The notes under the pieces were generated by a model, which was not told the DNA's origin, did no database searches, and saw only the letters and a program-made list of their open reading frames with translations. Shown in pieces: positions 43,472-51,104 of a stretch of 64,000 nucleotides of DNA. Position numbers and translations under genes: made by a program. This DNA is from CAVSRC01 sp963798195. GTDB taxonomy: Bacteria > Pseudomonadota > Alphaproteobacteria > Rhizobiales > Kaistiaceae. The first letter of the stretch is position 1. Each line of letters begins with the position of its first letter. The stretch spans positions 62,001 through 126,000 of the forward strand of contig CAWCSF010000004.1 in the NCBI GenBank assembly GCA_963798195.1. Direction: 5' to 3'.

Positions 43472-44841
43472 CTAGCCGGCCGCGGCCCGCCACGCGGCGC
43501 AATAGGCGCTGAACGCGTCGCCCGTCATCGGCGCAACCGGCTCCGGCTGTTTGGCCGGCGGTGCCTCGCCGCCGAAGAGCATCGCGGCGCCAGCGGCCGT
43601 GCCGGTCGCATCGGCGGAGGGGATGACATCGACGCCGGCGATTGCCGCGAGCGCCCGGCAGTAGAGTGCGTTGCGCGCCATCGGTCCCTCCACCGCGACG
43701 AAGCGCCCGGTGCCCGCAAGGCGGAGGCACGTCCCGGTCACCAGCGCCAGGTAGAGCGAGGCCGCAGCTGAGCGCTGGCCTGACGTCAGGCTTTTCGGAT
43801 CGACCGACCAGCGGCCCCTTCCGTCCGGGTAGGGGCCGACGCCGGAAACGAACGCCGGCAGTGCCATGACCTGCGTCTGGAGCACCGCGCCGATGCCTCA
43901 GCGTCGGTCGGCTCGGCCGGCGATCCATCGGTCATCATCTCGAATTCCCGGCCCGCCATGAACCGCGCCGCCGGCACCGGTCGCCCGTAGGCATCGACAT
44001 AGGCGAGGCTGTCGCGCGCCGGGTCGAGCGCGTCGGTTGCGCCGCCGACCGTCATCGCGATCGCCCATGTGCCGCTGGAGAGAACCGTGAACGGCGTCAC
44101 ATGCGCGGCGATGTGCGGCAGCAGCGACGCGTTGGAATCGTGGATGCCGCATGCGACCGGCGTGCCCGCGGCGACGCCGGTCTCCGATGCCACTGACTCG
44201 GTGATCGGCCCGAGCACGGACACCGCGTCGTGCAGCGGCGGGAACAGCGCCTCCCAGCCCTCGTGGATGACCAGCGAAGAGAAATGTCGTGAACCCGGCG
44301 CCCAAAGGTCGGTGTGACAACCGAGCGAGGTGACCTCGCTCGCCGCCAGCCCGGTCAGCCGCCATGCCCAGTATTGCGGGTACATGAGGATGTGCCGTGC
44401 GGCGCGGAACTTCCCCGGGAACGCCCGCGCCTGCCAGAAGAGCTGTGCCCCGAGATTGAGTCCGTTCGGCAAACGGGGGCTCAACGTCTCCGAGAACGGC
44501 GGCCGCGCCGCGTCGTAGTCGGCGGCCGTTTCCTGCGGGCCGTCATGCTCGTAATCGAGGATCGGAAGCGTCAGGCCGTCGTCACCGACCAGCGCCGCCG
44601 TCGCACCGTGCGTGGTGATCGAGATGCCGGCGATGGCGCGCTGGCGGTTGAGCGCCGTCAGCGCGTCGCGGATGAAGCGCCACAGCCCCTCTGTGTCGTA
44701 ATGCGGATACGGCCCGTCGGTCAGGACCCGGTTCGCCAACGTCCGCGTCGCGAGTGTCGTCTGCGTGCTCCGCTCGATCAGCACGACCTTGGCGTTGCTC
44801 TTGCCGATGTCGATGACGGCAATGGTCGCGGGAACGGGCAT
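43472..44841 (-). CDS. rhaK: FGGY-family carbohydrate kinase, probable L-rhamnulokinase, with a frame break near 43894
   Basis: The repaired protein has about 456 residues. The first part has the FGGY phosphate loop IDIGKSNAKVVLI, SITTHGATAALV, and the central YPQYWAWRLTGLAASEVTSLGCHTDLW. The frame fails at minus-strand CTGAGGCATCGG: adding one base, for example GAG GCG ATC GGC, links PAEPTDAEA to IGAVLQTQVMALPAFV and the conserved tail (FVAVEGPMARNALYCRALAA, GAAMLFG). The kinase makes rhamnulose 1-phosphate for RhaD. Here a base is missing, unlike the three breaks that each need one removed. It sits 26 bases downstream of the regulator gene. Confidence 0.87.
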
Positions 44842-44867
44842 CGGGGCTGTTTTCCGGCGGTAAGCCG

Positions 44868-45678
44868 TCAGGCCACGTTGGCCGCCGGAGCCTTTCGGTC
44901 AGTCTTGGTGTCCGCAACGATTACGTTGACGCCGGCCTGGGTCAGCATCTGCCGCGCCGCATCCGTGACGCCGTCGTCGGTGATCACCGTCGTCACCCGG
45001 TCGAGCGGACAGAGGATCAGGCTGGAACGCCGCTCGAACTTCGACGAGTTCGACCAGCACGATCACTTCTTCCGCCTGGTTGATCAGCTTCTCCTCGGCA
45101 TGGATCAGCAGCGGATCGGCCTCCATGATGCCGAGCGCGCTTACCCCTTGCGCTCCCATGAACATCTTGCGGGCGGAGAAGTGCTTGGAGCCGTCGTTCT
45201 CGAACGGGCTGAGGATGATGTCCTGCTCGCGATAGATGGTTCCGCCGGGCACGACCACCGTATTGCGCGAATGGCGCAGCAAGTGCTCGGCGATGGGGAA
45301 CGAGTTGGTGAAAACCTGCATCCAGCGCGAAGTCAGGTAGTGCACCATCTGGAAGGTCGTGGTGCCGCCGTTGATGATGATCTCGTCGCCGTCGGCGCAG
45401 AGTTCCACCGCCTTGCGCGCGATGGCGCGCTTGCGGTCGATGTTGAGATTCTGGTTGATCGCGAAGGGCCGCCCGGCGAGCCCGATCACGGGTACCGGGT
45501 TCAGCGCCTCGACCCCGCCGCGCAGCTTCCGCAGTTTCTTCTGGAGGTGCAGCGTGCTGACGTCCCGGCGGATGGTCGCCTCGGAGGAATCGGTCAGTTC
45601 GACCAGTTCCCGCACCGTGGCTACGGGCTTTTCCTGAAGGACGCTGAGGATCAACCGGTGGCGTTCGCTTTCGTGCAT
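44868..45678 (-). CDS. rhaR: DeoR/GlpR family transcriptional regulator of rhamnose genes, with a frame break at 45049-45050
   Basis: About 269 residues when repaired. The N-terminal DeoR helix-turn-helix (MHESERHRLILSVLQEKPVATVRELVELTDSSEATIRRD) is followed by the sugar-phosphate sensor domain (INGGTTTFQMVHYLT, MFMGAQGVSALGI). The frame breaks at minus-strand GTCGAACTCGTCG; deleting one A gives VLVDSSKFERRSSLILCPLDRVTTVITDDGV and the normal end at 44868. In Rhizobium a DeoR protein regulates the rha operon, and this gene stands head of the kinase gene on the minus strand, so it probably does the same here. Confidence 0.87.
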
Positions 45679-45896
45679 TTCCGGGCCTTTTCAGGGAAAT
45701 CAGGGAGCGGTCCTGATCATCTCCGCTCACGATACGTCACCCTGTCCGGTGGTTCAATCAGCGGTGACGCTTTGCCATGTGGGAAGCAGCAGGAAACGCG
45801 TGCGTGCCGCTTGTCCAACGCCGCGCGCAACCGTACCTGTCTTTCGGGGTTGATATGACGCAACGCCAACGGCAGCGGGAAAACTAGGATCGAGTG

Positions 45897-46358
45897 ATGA
45901 AAAAGACCGTCAAGAAACCGAGACGCATCGATGACGATGACGTGCCCGTTGTCGACCTTTCGATCTCGCCCGAAACAGTGTGCTTCATCATCCTGAAGGC
46001 GCGCGAGTTTGACGTGCAGGATCAGGTTACCGATCCCGATTCCAGTTCCAACGCATCCGATGATGGCGGTCTTTCCATTCTGGAGGCCCACCGCGACAAT
46101 CCGGTAGTCGAGGAACTGGTCTCCGTGATCGCGGCGCTCGACGAGGACGAGGAGATCGATCTGGTTGCTCTCGCATGGCTGGGCCGCGACGACTACACAG
46201 CCGCCGACTGGCCGCAGGTGCGCGCCGACGCCGCTGCCGCCCACAACCGCAAGACCGCATCCTACCTGCTCGGCATGCCCCTCTTGGGGGACTACCTCGA
46301 GGAGGGGTTGACCATGCTTGGCCACTCCTGCACCGATCTGGAACTCGACCATCTGTAG
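45897..46358 (+). CDS. DUF3775 domain-containing protein
   Basis: A 153-residue acidic cytoplasmic protein without signal or membrane segment. The family block LSISPETVCFIILKAREFDVQDQ and the middle LVALAWLGRDDYTAADWPQVRADAAAAHNRKTASYLLGMPLLGDYLEEGL identify it as DUF3775, common in alphaproteobacteria. Its function is unknown. AGGA lies seven bases before the ATG at 45897; a GTG three bases upstream is the alternative. It stands alone between rhaR and the CoA transferase gene. Confidence 0.85.
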   Translation: MKKTVKKPRRIDDDDVPVVDLSISPETVCFIILKAREFDVQDQVTDPDSSSNASDDGGLSILEAHRDNPVVEELVSVIAALDEDEEIDLVALAWLGRDDYTAADWPQVRADAAAAHNRKTASYLLGMPLLGDYLEEGLTMLGHSCTDLELDHL

Positions 46359-46441
46359 CCGGCCGCCTTGACCGGTTCCGTGCGCTGCCTTTGAGTGCCG
46401 CCACGCCGCTCGCCCGACGGGCGGCGGGCACGGAGACGCCT

Positions 46442-47650
46442 ATGCCGCCGCCACTCGCTGGCCTGAAAGTTGTCGAACTCGCCCGTGTGCTGGCGGGTCC
46501 CTGGGCCGGGCAGGTTCTGGCGGACCTCGGCGCCGAGGTCATCAAGGTCGAGAGCCTTGCCGGCGACGAGACGCGCCAGTGGGGGCCGCCGGTGGTCGAC
46601 AATGGCGACGGCACCCATGACGCGGCCTATTTCCATGCCTGCAACCGCGGCAAGCAGTCCATTGCCGTCGACTTTCGCAAGCCCGAGGGCCAGGAGATCG
46701 CCCGCAGGCTCGCCCGCCGCGCCGATGTGCTGATCGAGAATTTCAAGGTCGGCGGACTGGCGAAGTTCGGTCTCGACTATGCAAGCCTCAAGGCTGTCCA
46801 CCCGGCGCTGGTCTATTGCTCGATCACCGGCTTCGGCCAGGACGGCCCCTACGCCGCGCGCGCCGGCTACGATTTCATGATCCAGGCCATGGGCGGCATC
46901 ATGGACCTCACCGGCGCGCCCGATGGCGAGCCGCAGAAGGTCGGCGTCGCCTATGCCGATATCTTCACCGGCCTCTACAGCGTCATCGCCATCCAGGCGG
47001 CGCTCGCCCATCGCGAGCGCACCGGCCAGGGCCAGCACATCGACATGGCGCTGTTCGATACGCAGGCGGGCGTCCTCGCCAATCAGGCGATGAACTACCT
47101 CGTCTCAGGGAAGCCGCCACGCCGGCTCGGCAATTCCCATCCCAACATCGTGCCCTATCAGGTCTTCGCGGTGGCGGACGGCCACATCGTCATCGCCGTC
47201 GGCAACGACGCCCAGTTCCGCCGGCTCGTTGACCTGCTCGGCCAGCCAGAACTGGCCGGTAACCCGCTGTCGGCGACCAACGGGGCGCGCGTCGCCAACC
47301 GCGACGCGCTGGTGCCCCAGCTCGCCGGCCTGATCGCGCGCTTCCGGCGCGACGATCTGCTTGCCCGGCTTGAGCAGGCCGGTATTCCCGCCGGGCCGAT
47401 CAACGACGTGGCGCAGGTCTTCGACGACCCGCAGATCCGCCACCGCGCCATGCGCGTCGATCTGCCTCACGGCGCCGGCACGGTGCCCTCGGTGCGCAGC
47501 CCTATCGTCATGTCGGGGTCGCCGCTGGTGGCGGAGCGCGCCTCGCCCATGCTCGGCGAACATTCGTCCGCGATCCTGGCGGAGGTCGGCTACGATCCTG
47601 AAGCCATCGAGCGCCTGGCGGCGGAGACTGTGGTCGGCCTGCGCCGCTAG
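46442..47650 (+). CDS. CaiB/BaiF family III CoA transferase
   Basis: A 402-residue family III CoA transferase. N-terminal VVELARVLAGPWAGQVLADLGAEVIKVE is a hallmark, followed by NRGKQSIAVDFRKPEG, CSITGFGQDGPYAARAGYDF and the conserved catalytic aspartate in VGVAYADIFTGLYSV. It transfers CoA between organic acids. GGAG precedes the ATG by six bases. It overlaps the last codon of the convergent MFS gene by four bases. No neighbouring pathway genes show which acids it uses. Confidence 0.92.
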   Translation: MPPPLAGLKVVELARVLAGPWAGQVLADLGAEVIKVESLAGDETRQWGPPVVDNGDGTHDAAYFHACNRGKQSIAVDFRKPEGQEIARRLARRADVLIENFKVGGLAKFGLDYASLKAVHPALVYCSITGFGQDGPYAARAGYDFMIQAMGGIMDLTGAPDGEPQKVGVAYADIFTGLYSVIAIQAALAHRERTGQGQHIDMALFDTQAGVLANQAMNYLVSGKPPRRLGNSHPNIVPYQVFAVADGHIVIAVGNDAQFRRLVDLLGQPELAGNPLSATNGARVANRDALVPQLAGLIARFRRDDLLARLEQAGIPAGPINDVAQVFDDPQIRHRAMRVDLPHGAGTVPSVRSPIVMSGSPLVAERASPMLGEHSSAILAEVGYDPEAIERLAAETVVGLRR

Positions 47651-48882
47651 GCCTGCCTGCGGCGTGAGCCGACGGCGAAGATGACGCCGGAGCCGATCAT
47701 CAGCACCGCGTTGAACAGCAGCCCGCCGCTCATGCCGACGAAGGGAATGTCGGAGAGGAAACCGACGACGATCGGTCCGATGACGAAGGCCGCGTCGCCG
47801 ACCATCCGCTGCAGGCCCATTCCGGGGCCGTAGAGATGCGGCGGCATGGCCTCCGCCAGCGCCGCGCCCACCGACGGTCCGGAAAATCCGCCGCCCATGC
47901 CGAGCAGAACGATCGCCACCCAGAACCAAATCTGCCCGCTGGTCACGGCGATGATCACCAGCGCCGCCCCGGTAATCAGCGTCGATGCGATGGTGATCGG
48001 GCGTGAGCCGAGCCGGTCGATTAGCGGCCCGACGATCGGCAGAACGACCACGTTGGCGATCGCCGTGATGGAGACGGCGAGGCCGATCGCGCCGATCGAA
48101 AGGCCGAACACCTCATGGCCGACCAGCGGGATCAGCACCCAGCTCGAACCGGTGCGCGTGAAGAACACGCCGACGGTGATGACGCAGAGCAGGACGAAGG
48201 GAACGTTGCTGAGCAGGCTGATCCACGATGCCGGCTTGGCCTCGCCGTCCGCAGGGGCGGGCGCGGCGACCGGTGGCGGCTCGTCGAACATGAAGAGCGC
48301 GAACGCCAGCGCCGCCGCTGCGACGGCGCCCAGCGCCCAGAATGGCGCGGCAAATCCGAAGTGGTCCGCCAGCCAGCCGCCGATCGCGGGGCCGATGCTG
48401 GCGCCGGTCAGCAGCGACGCCTGGTACATCGCCATCACGCGGCCGCGCTGGCCGGGCCGCGACACCTGCACCAGCACGGTGCCCGACACGGTCATGTAGA
48501 TGCCCGACCCGATGCCCTGCACGAAGCGCCAGATGAGCAGCATGGTAAAATCGGTGGCCAGCGCCGCACCGATTGCTCCGACCGCCAGCATGGCCGGCCC
48601 CAGCAGGATGAACAGCCGCCTGCCATAGCGTTCCGAGAGAATCCCCGCCGGCAGGTTGGCGCACAGGCGGCCGATGCCGAACAGCGTGATCAGCATGCCG
48701 ACCAGCGCGCCGCTGACCCCGAACTGCAGGGCATAAAGCGAAAGGATCGGCGCCACGAGCCCGTTGCCGGCCATCATCAGGCCGATCAGCACCAGCATGG
48801 GCGCAATCTGACGAATCCGCAGGGGGCTGGCGGGCGTTGCCGAAACGGCCGCCGCGGGTCGGTTGGGGGATGCGTCGTTCAT
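47647..48882 (-). CDS. MFS transporter
   Basis: About 411 residues with 12 hydrophobic segments. The MFS motif between segments 2 and 3 reads PAGILSERYGRR, and segment 4-5 has RFVQGIGSGIYMTVSGTVLVQVSRPGQRGRVMAMYQ. The proline-rich N-terminus makes the start uncertain: I use the ATG at 48882 (MNDASPNRP), while the frame stays open to an ATG at 48930. No substrate can be read; several members of this drug:H+ antiporter-like set are exporters. It is convergent with the CoA transferase. Confidence 0.85.
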   Translation of the reverse strand: MNDASPNRPAAAVSATPASPLRIRQIAPMLVLIGLMMAGNGLVAPILSLYALQFGVSGALVGMLITLFGIGRLCANLPAGILSERYGRRLFILLGPAMLAVGAIGAALATDFTMLLIWRFVQGIGSGIYMTVSGTVLVQVSRPGQRGRVMAMYQASLLTGASIGPAIGGWLADHFGFAAPFWALGAVAAAALAFALFMFDEPPPVAAPAPADGEAKPASWISLLSNVPFVLLCVITVGVFFTRTGSSWVLIPLVGHEVFGLSIGAIGLAVSITAIANVVVLPIVGPLIDRLGSRPITIASTLITGAALVIIAVTSGQIWFWVAIVLLGMGGGFSGPSVGAALAEAMPPHLYGPGMGLQRMVGDAAFVIGPIVVGFLSDIPFVGMSGGLLFNAVLMIGSGVIFAVGSRRRQA

Positions 48883-49054
48883 TCGTTGGATGGGCGGGCG
48901 ATTCCGGGACGGTGGGTCTGGTGCAATCATCGACCCGGTTGTGGCCGTCGGCCAGTCTCTTTCTTATGCATATATTCAGGCAGTTTGGGGAGGATGACCC
49001 GGGCCGCCATCTGCGGCATTGTGCCGGCGAAAATCGGCAGGACACGGGAGCGAA

Positions 49055-49552
49055 ATGGCAGCCAGCCATGACAAGCCGGGCGAACATCGCCCGTGGGACC
49101 GCGAAGCGGCGACTCGCCTGATCGAGGAGCAAAACGGCCGGCCCGGGGCGCTTCTGCCTATCCTGCACGCGCTTCAGGCGGAATTCGGCTGCATCGAGGC
49201 CGAAGCGGAGCCGTTGATCGCCGAGGCGCTCAACATCACGCGTGCGGAGGTCCATGGCGTGGTCACGTTCTACCATGACTTCCGGCGCGAACGGCCCGGC
49301 CGTCATGTGCTCCGCCTCTGTCGCGCCGAAGCCTGCCAGGCGCGGGGCGGCGACGCCCTGGCAGCGGACGTGGAGGCCGGCCTCGGCGTCCCGATCAATT
49401 CCACAACGCCCGACGGCCGCGTCACGTTCGAGGCTGTCTATTGCCTCGGCCTGTGCGCATCGGGACCGGCAATCATGATCGATGGCCAGCTTGTCGGCCG
49501 GGTGACCGCAGGAGAGGGTGCCCGGCGTGTGGTCGAGGCCTGCGCCCGATGA
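49055..49552 (+). CDS. fdsG: NAD-dependent formate dehydrogenase gamma subunit
   Basis: A 165-residue thioredoxin-like [2Fe-2S] subunit related to the 24-kDa NuoE of complex I. PGALLPILHALQAEFGCIEAEAEPLIAEALNITRAEVHGVVTFYHDFR is the family core, and cysteines of the cluster lie in LCRAEACQA and YCLGLCASGPA. GGGAG lies five bases before the ATG. It is the first gene of the fdsG-B-A-fdhD-fdsD-mobA operon, and its TGA overlaps the fdsB ATG. The 172 bases before it (to the MFS start) include an A/T-rich stretch at 48965-48976 but no assignable promoter. Confidence 0.93.
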   Translation: MAASHDKPGEHRPWDREAATRLIEEQNGRPGALLPILHALQAEFGCIEAEAEPLIAEALNITRAEVHGVVTFYHDFRRERPGRHVLRLCRAEACQARGGDALAADVEAGLGVPINSTTPDGRVTFEAVYCLGLCASGPAIMIDGQLVGRVTAGEGARRVVEACAR

Positions 49553-51102
49553 GCGTACGCGTCTTCATCCCCGGCGATGCCGGCGCCGTAGCGGTCGGCG
49601 CGGATGACGTCGCAACGGCACTTTCGGTGGAAGCGGCAGCGGCCGGAATCGGTATCGAAATCGTTCGCACCGGCAGCCGCGGCATGTTTGAACTCGAGCC
49701 GTTGGTAGAGATCGACACGCCCGAAGGGCGCATCGGGTACGCGGTAGTTTATCCCTCCGACGTGAAGGCGCTGATGGCCGCCGGCATGCTGCGGGGCGCG
49801 CCACACGCCAAGCGCGTCGGCCGTCCGGAGGAACTTCCGTTCCTCAAGCGTCAAACCCGCCTGACGTTCGCACGCTGCGGCATCACCGACCCGCAGTTGC
49901 TCAGCGCATATCGGAGCATGGGCGGTGGCAGGGGGCTGGAACGGGCGCTCTCGCTCGGGCCGGACGCCACCATCGAAGAGGTCGAACGCTCCGGCCTGCG
50001 CGGCCGTGGCGGGGCCGGCTTTCCCACCGGCCGCAAGTGGCGAACCGTTGCCGCGCAGCCGGTCGGTCAGAAATATATCGTCTGCAACGCGGACGAAGGC
50101 GACAGTGGCACTTTCGCCGACCGCATGCTGATGGAGGGCGATCCCTTCGCCCTGATCGAGGGCATGGCCATAGCCGGGTTTGCAGTTGGCGCGGACAAGG
50201 GATCCATCTACATCCGCTCCGAATATCCCCACGCCATCGCCGCGATGGAGCGCGCGCTCGCCACCGCTCGCGCCGATGGCATGCTCGGCGCGAATGTCGG
50301 CGGCTCGGATTTCGCTTTCGATATCGAGGTGCGCGTCGGCGCAGGCTCCTATGTCTGCGGCGAGGAGACCGCGCTGCTGGAAAGTCTGGAAGGCAAGCGC
50401 GGGCAGGTGCGCGCCCGTCCGCCGCTGCCGGCGCATAGGGGTCTCTTCGGCCGGCCGACGGTCGTCAACAACGTCATCTCGCTCGCGACGGTGCCTTTCA
50501 TTCTTGCAGAGGGCGCGGCTGCTTTCGCCGATTTCGGCATGGGCCGTTCGCGCGGCACTATGCCGATCCAGCTTGCCGGAAACGTGAAGAATGGTGGCCT
50601 CTTCGAAACCGGCTTTGGCCTGACCCTCGGCGAACTGGTCGATGACATCGGCGGCGGCACGCTCAGCGGCCGCCCGGTCAAGGCGGTGCAGGTAGGTGGC
50701 CCTCTCGGCGCCTATTTCCCGCGCGAACTGTTCGACACGCCGTTCGACTACGAGGCCTTCGCCGCCCGCGACGGCCTTATCGGCCACGGCGGCATCGTCG
50801 TATTCGACGACACAGTGGACCTCGCCAGGCAGGCGCGTTTCGCCATGGAATTCTGCGCCATCGAGTCTTGTGGCAAGTGCACGCCCTGCCGCATCGGCTC
50901 CACCCGCGGCGTCGAAATCATCGACCGCATCACCGCCGGGACCGACCGCGCTGCCGATGCGGAAATCCTCGAAGACCTTTGCCACACGCTGAAATTCGGT
51001 TCCCTCTGTGCACTTGGCGGGTTTACGCCCTATCCTGTCATGAGCGCGCTCCGGCACTTCCCGGCCGATTTCGGTCTCCAGCCGGCGCACGCGGGAGGAT
51101 AG
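49549..51102 (+). CDS. fdsB: NAD-dependent formate dehydrogenase beta subunit
   Basis: The 517-residue subunit joins an N-terminal thioredoxin-like domain (residues 1 to about 100) to a NuoF-like flavoprotein. It shows the FMN loop GRGGAGFPTGRKW, NADEGDSGTFADR, the NAD site EYPHAIAAMERALA, GSYVCGEETALLESLEG and the [4Fe-4S] ligands ESCGKCTPCRIGS. It passes electrons from formate oxidation to NAD+. The start is the ATG at 49549, overlapping fdsG. Confidence 0.95.
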   Translation: MSVRVFIPGDAGAVAVGADDVATALSVEAAAAGIGIEIVRTGSRGMFELEPLVEIDTPEGRIGYAVVYPSDVKALMAAGMLRGAPHAKRVGRPEELPFLKRQTRLTFARCGITDPQLLSAYRSMGGGRGLERALSLGPDATIEEVERSGLRGRGGAGFPTGRKWRTVAAQPVGQKYIVCNADEGDSGTFADRMLMEGDPFALIEGMAIAGFAVGADKGSIYIRSEYPHAIAAMERALATARADGMLGANVGGSDFAFDIEVRVGAGSYVCGEETALLESLEGKRGQVRARPPLPAHRGLFGRPTVVNNVISLATVPFILAEGAAAFADFGMGRSRGTMPIQLAGNVKNGGLFETGFGLTLGELVDDIGGGTLSGRPVKAVQVGGPLGAYFPRELFDTPFDYEAFAARDGLIGHGGIVVFDDTVDLARQARFAMEFCAIESCGKCTPCRIGSTRGVEIIDRITAGTDRAADAEILEDLCHTLKFGSLCALGGFTPYPVMSALRHFPADFGLQPAHAGG

Positions 51103-51104
51103 CG

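Noticed and set aside
829..45052. Programmed ribosomal frameshifting as explanation of the four frame breaks
   Set aside because: No slippery heptamer or following stem is seen at the sites, the genes are not known frameshift users, and shifts differ in direction.
45717..46352. Minus-strand open frame of 211 codons opposite the DUF3775 gene
   Set aside because: The plus strand has a recognised family, acidic composition and a good ribosome site; the minus frame has none of these.
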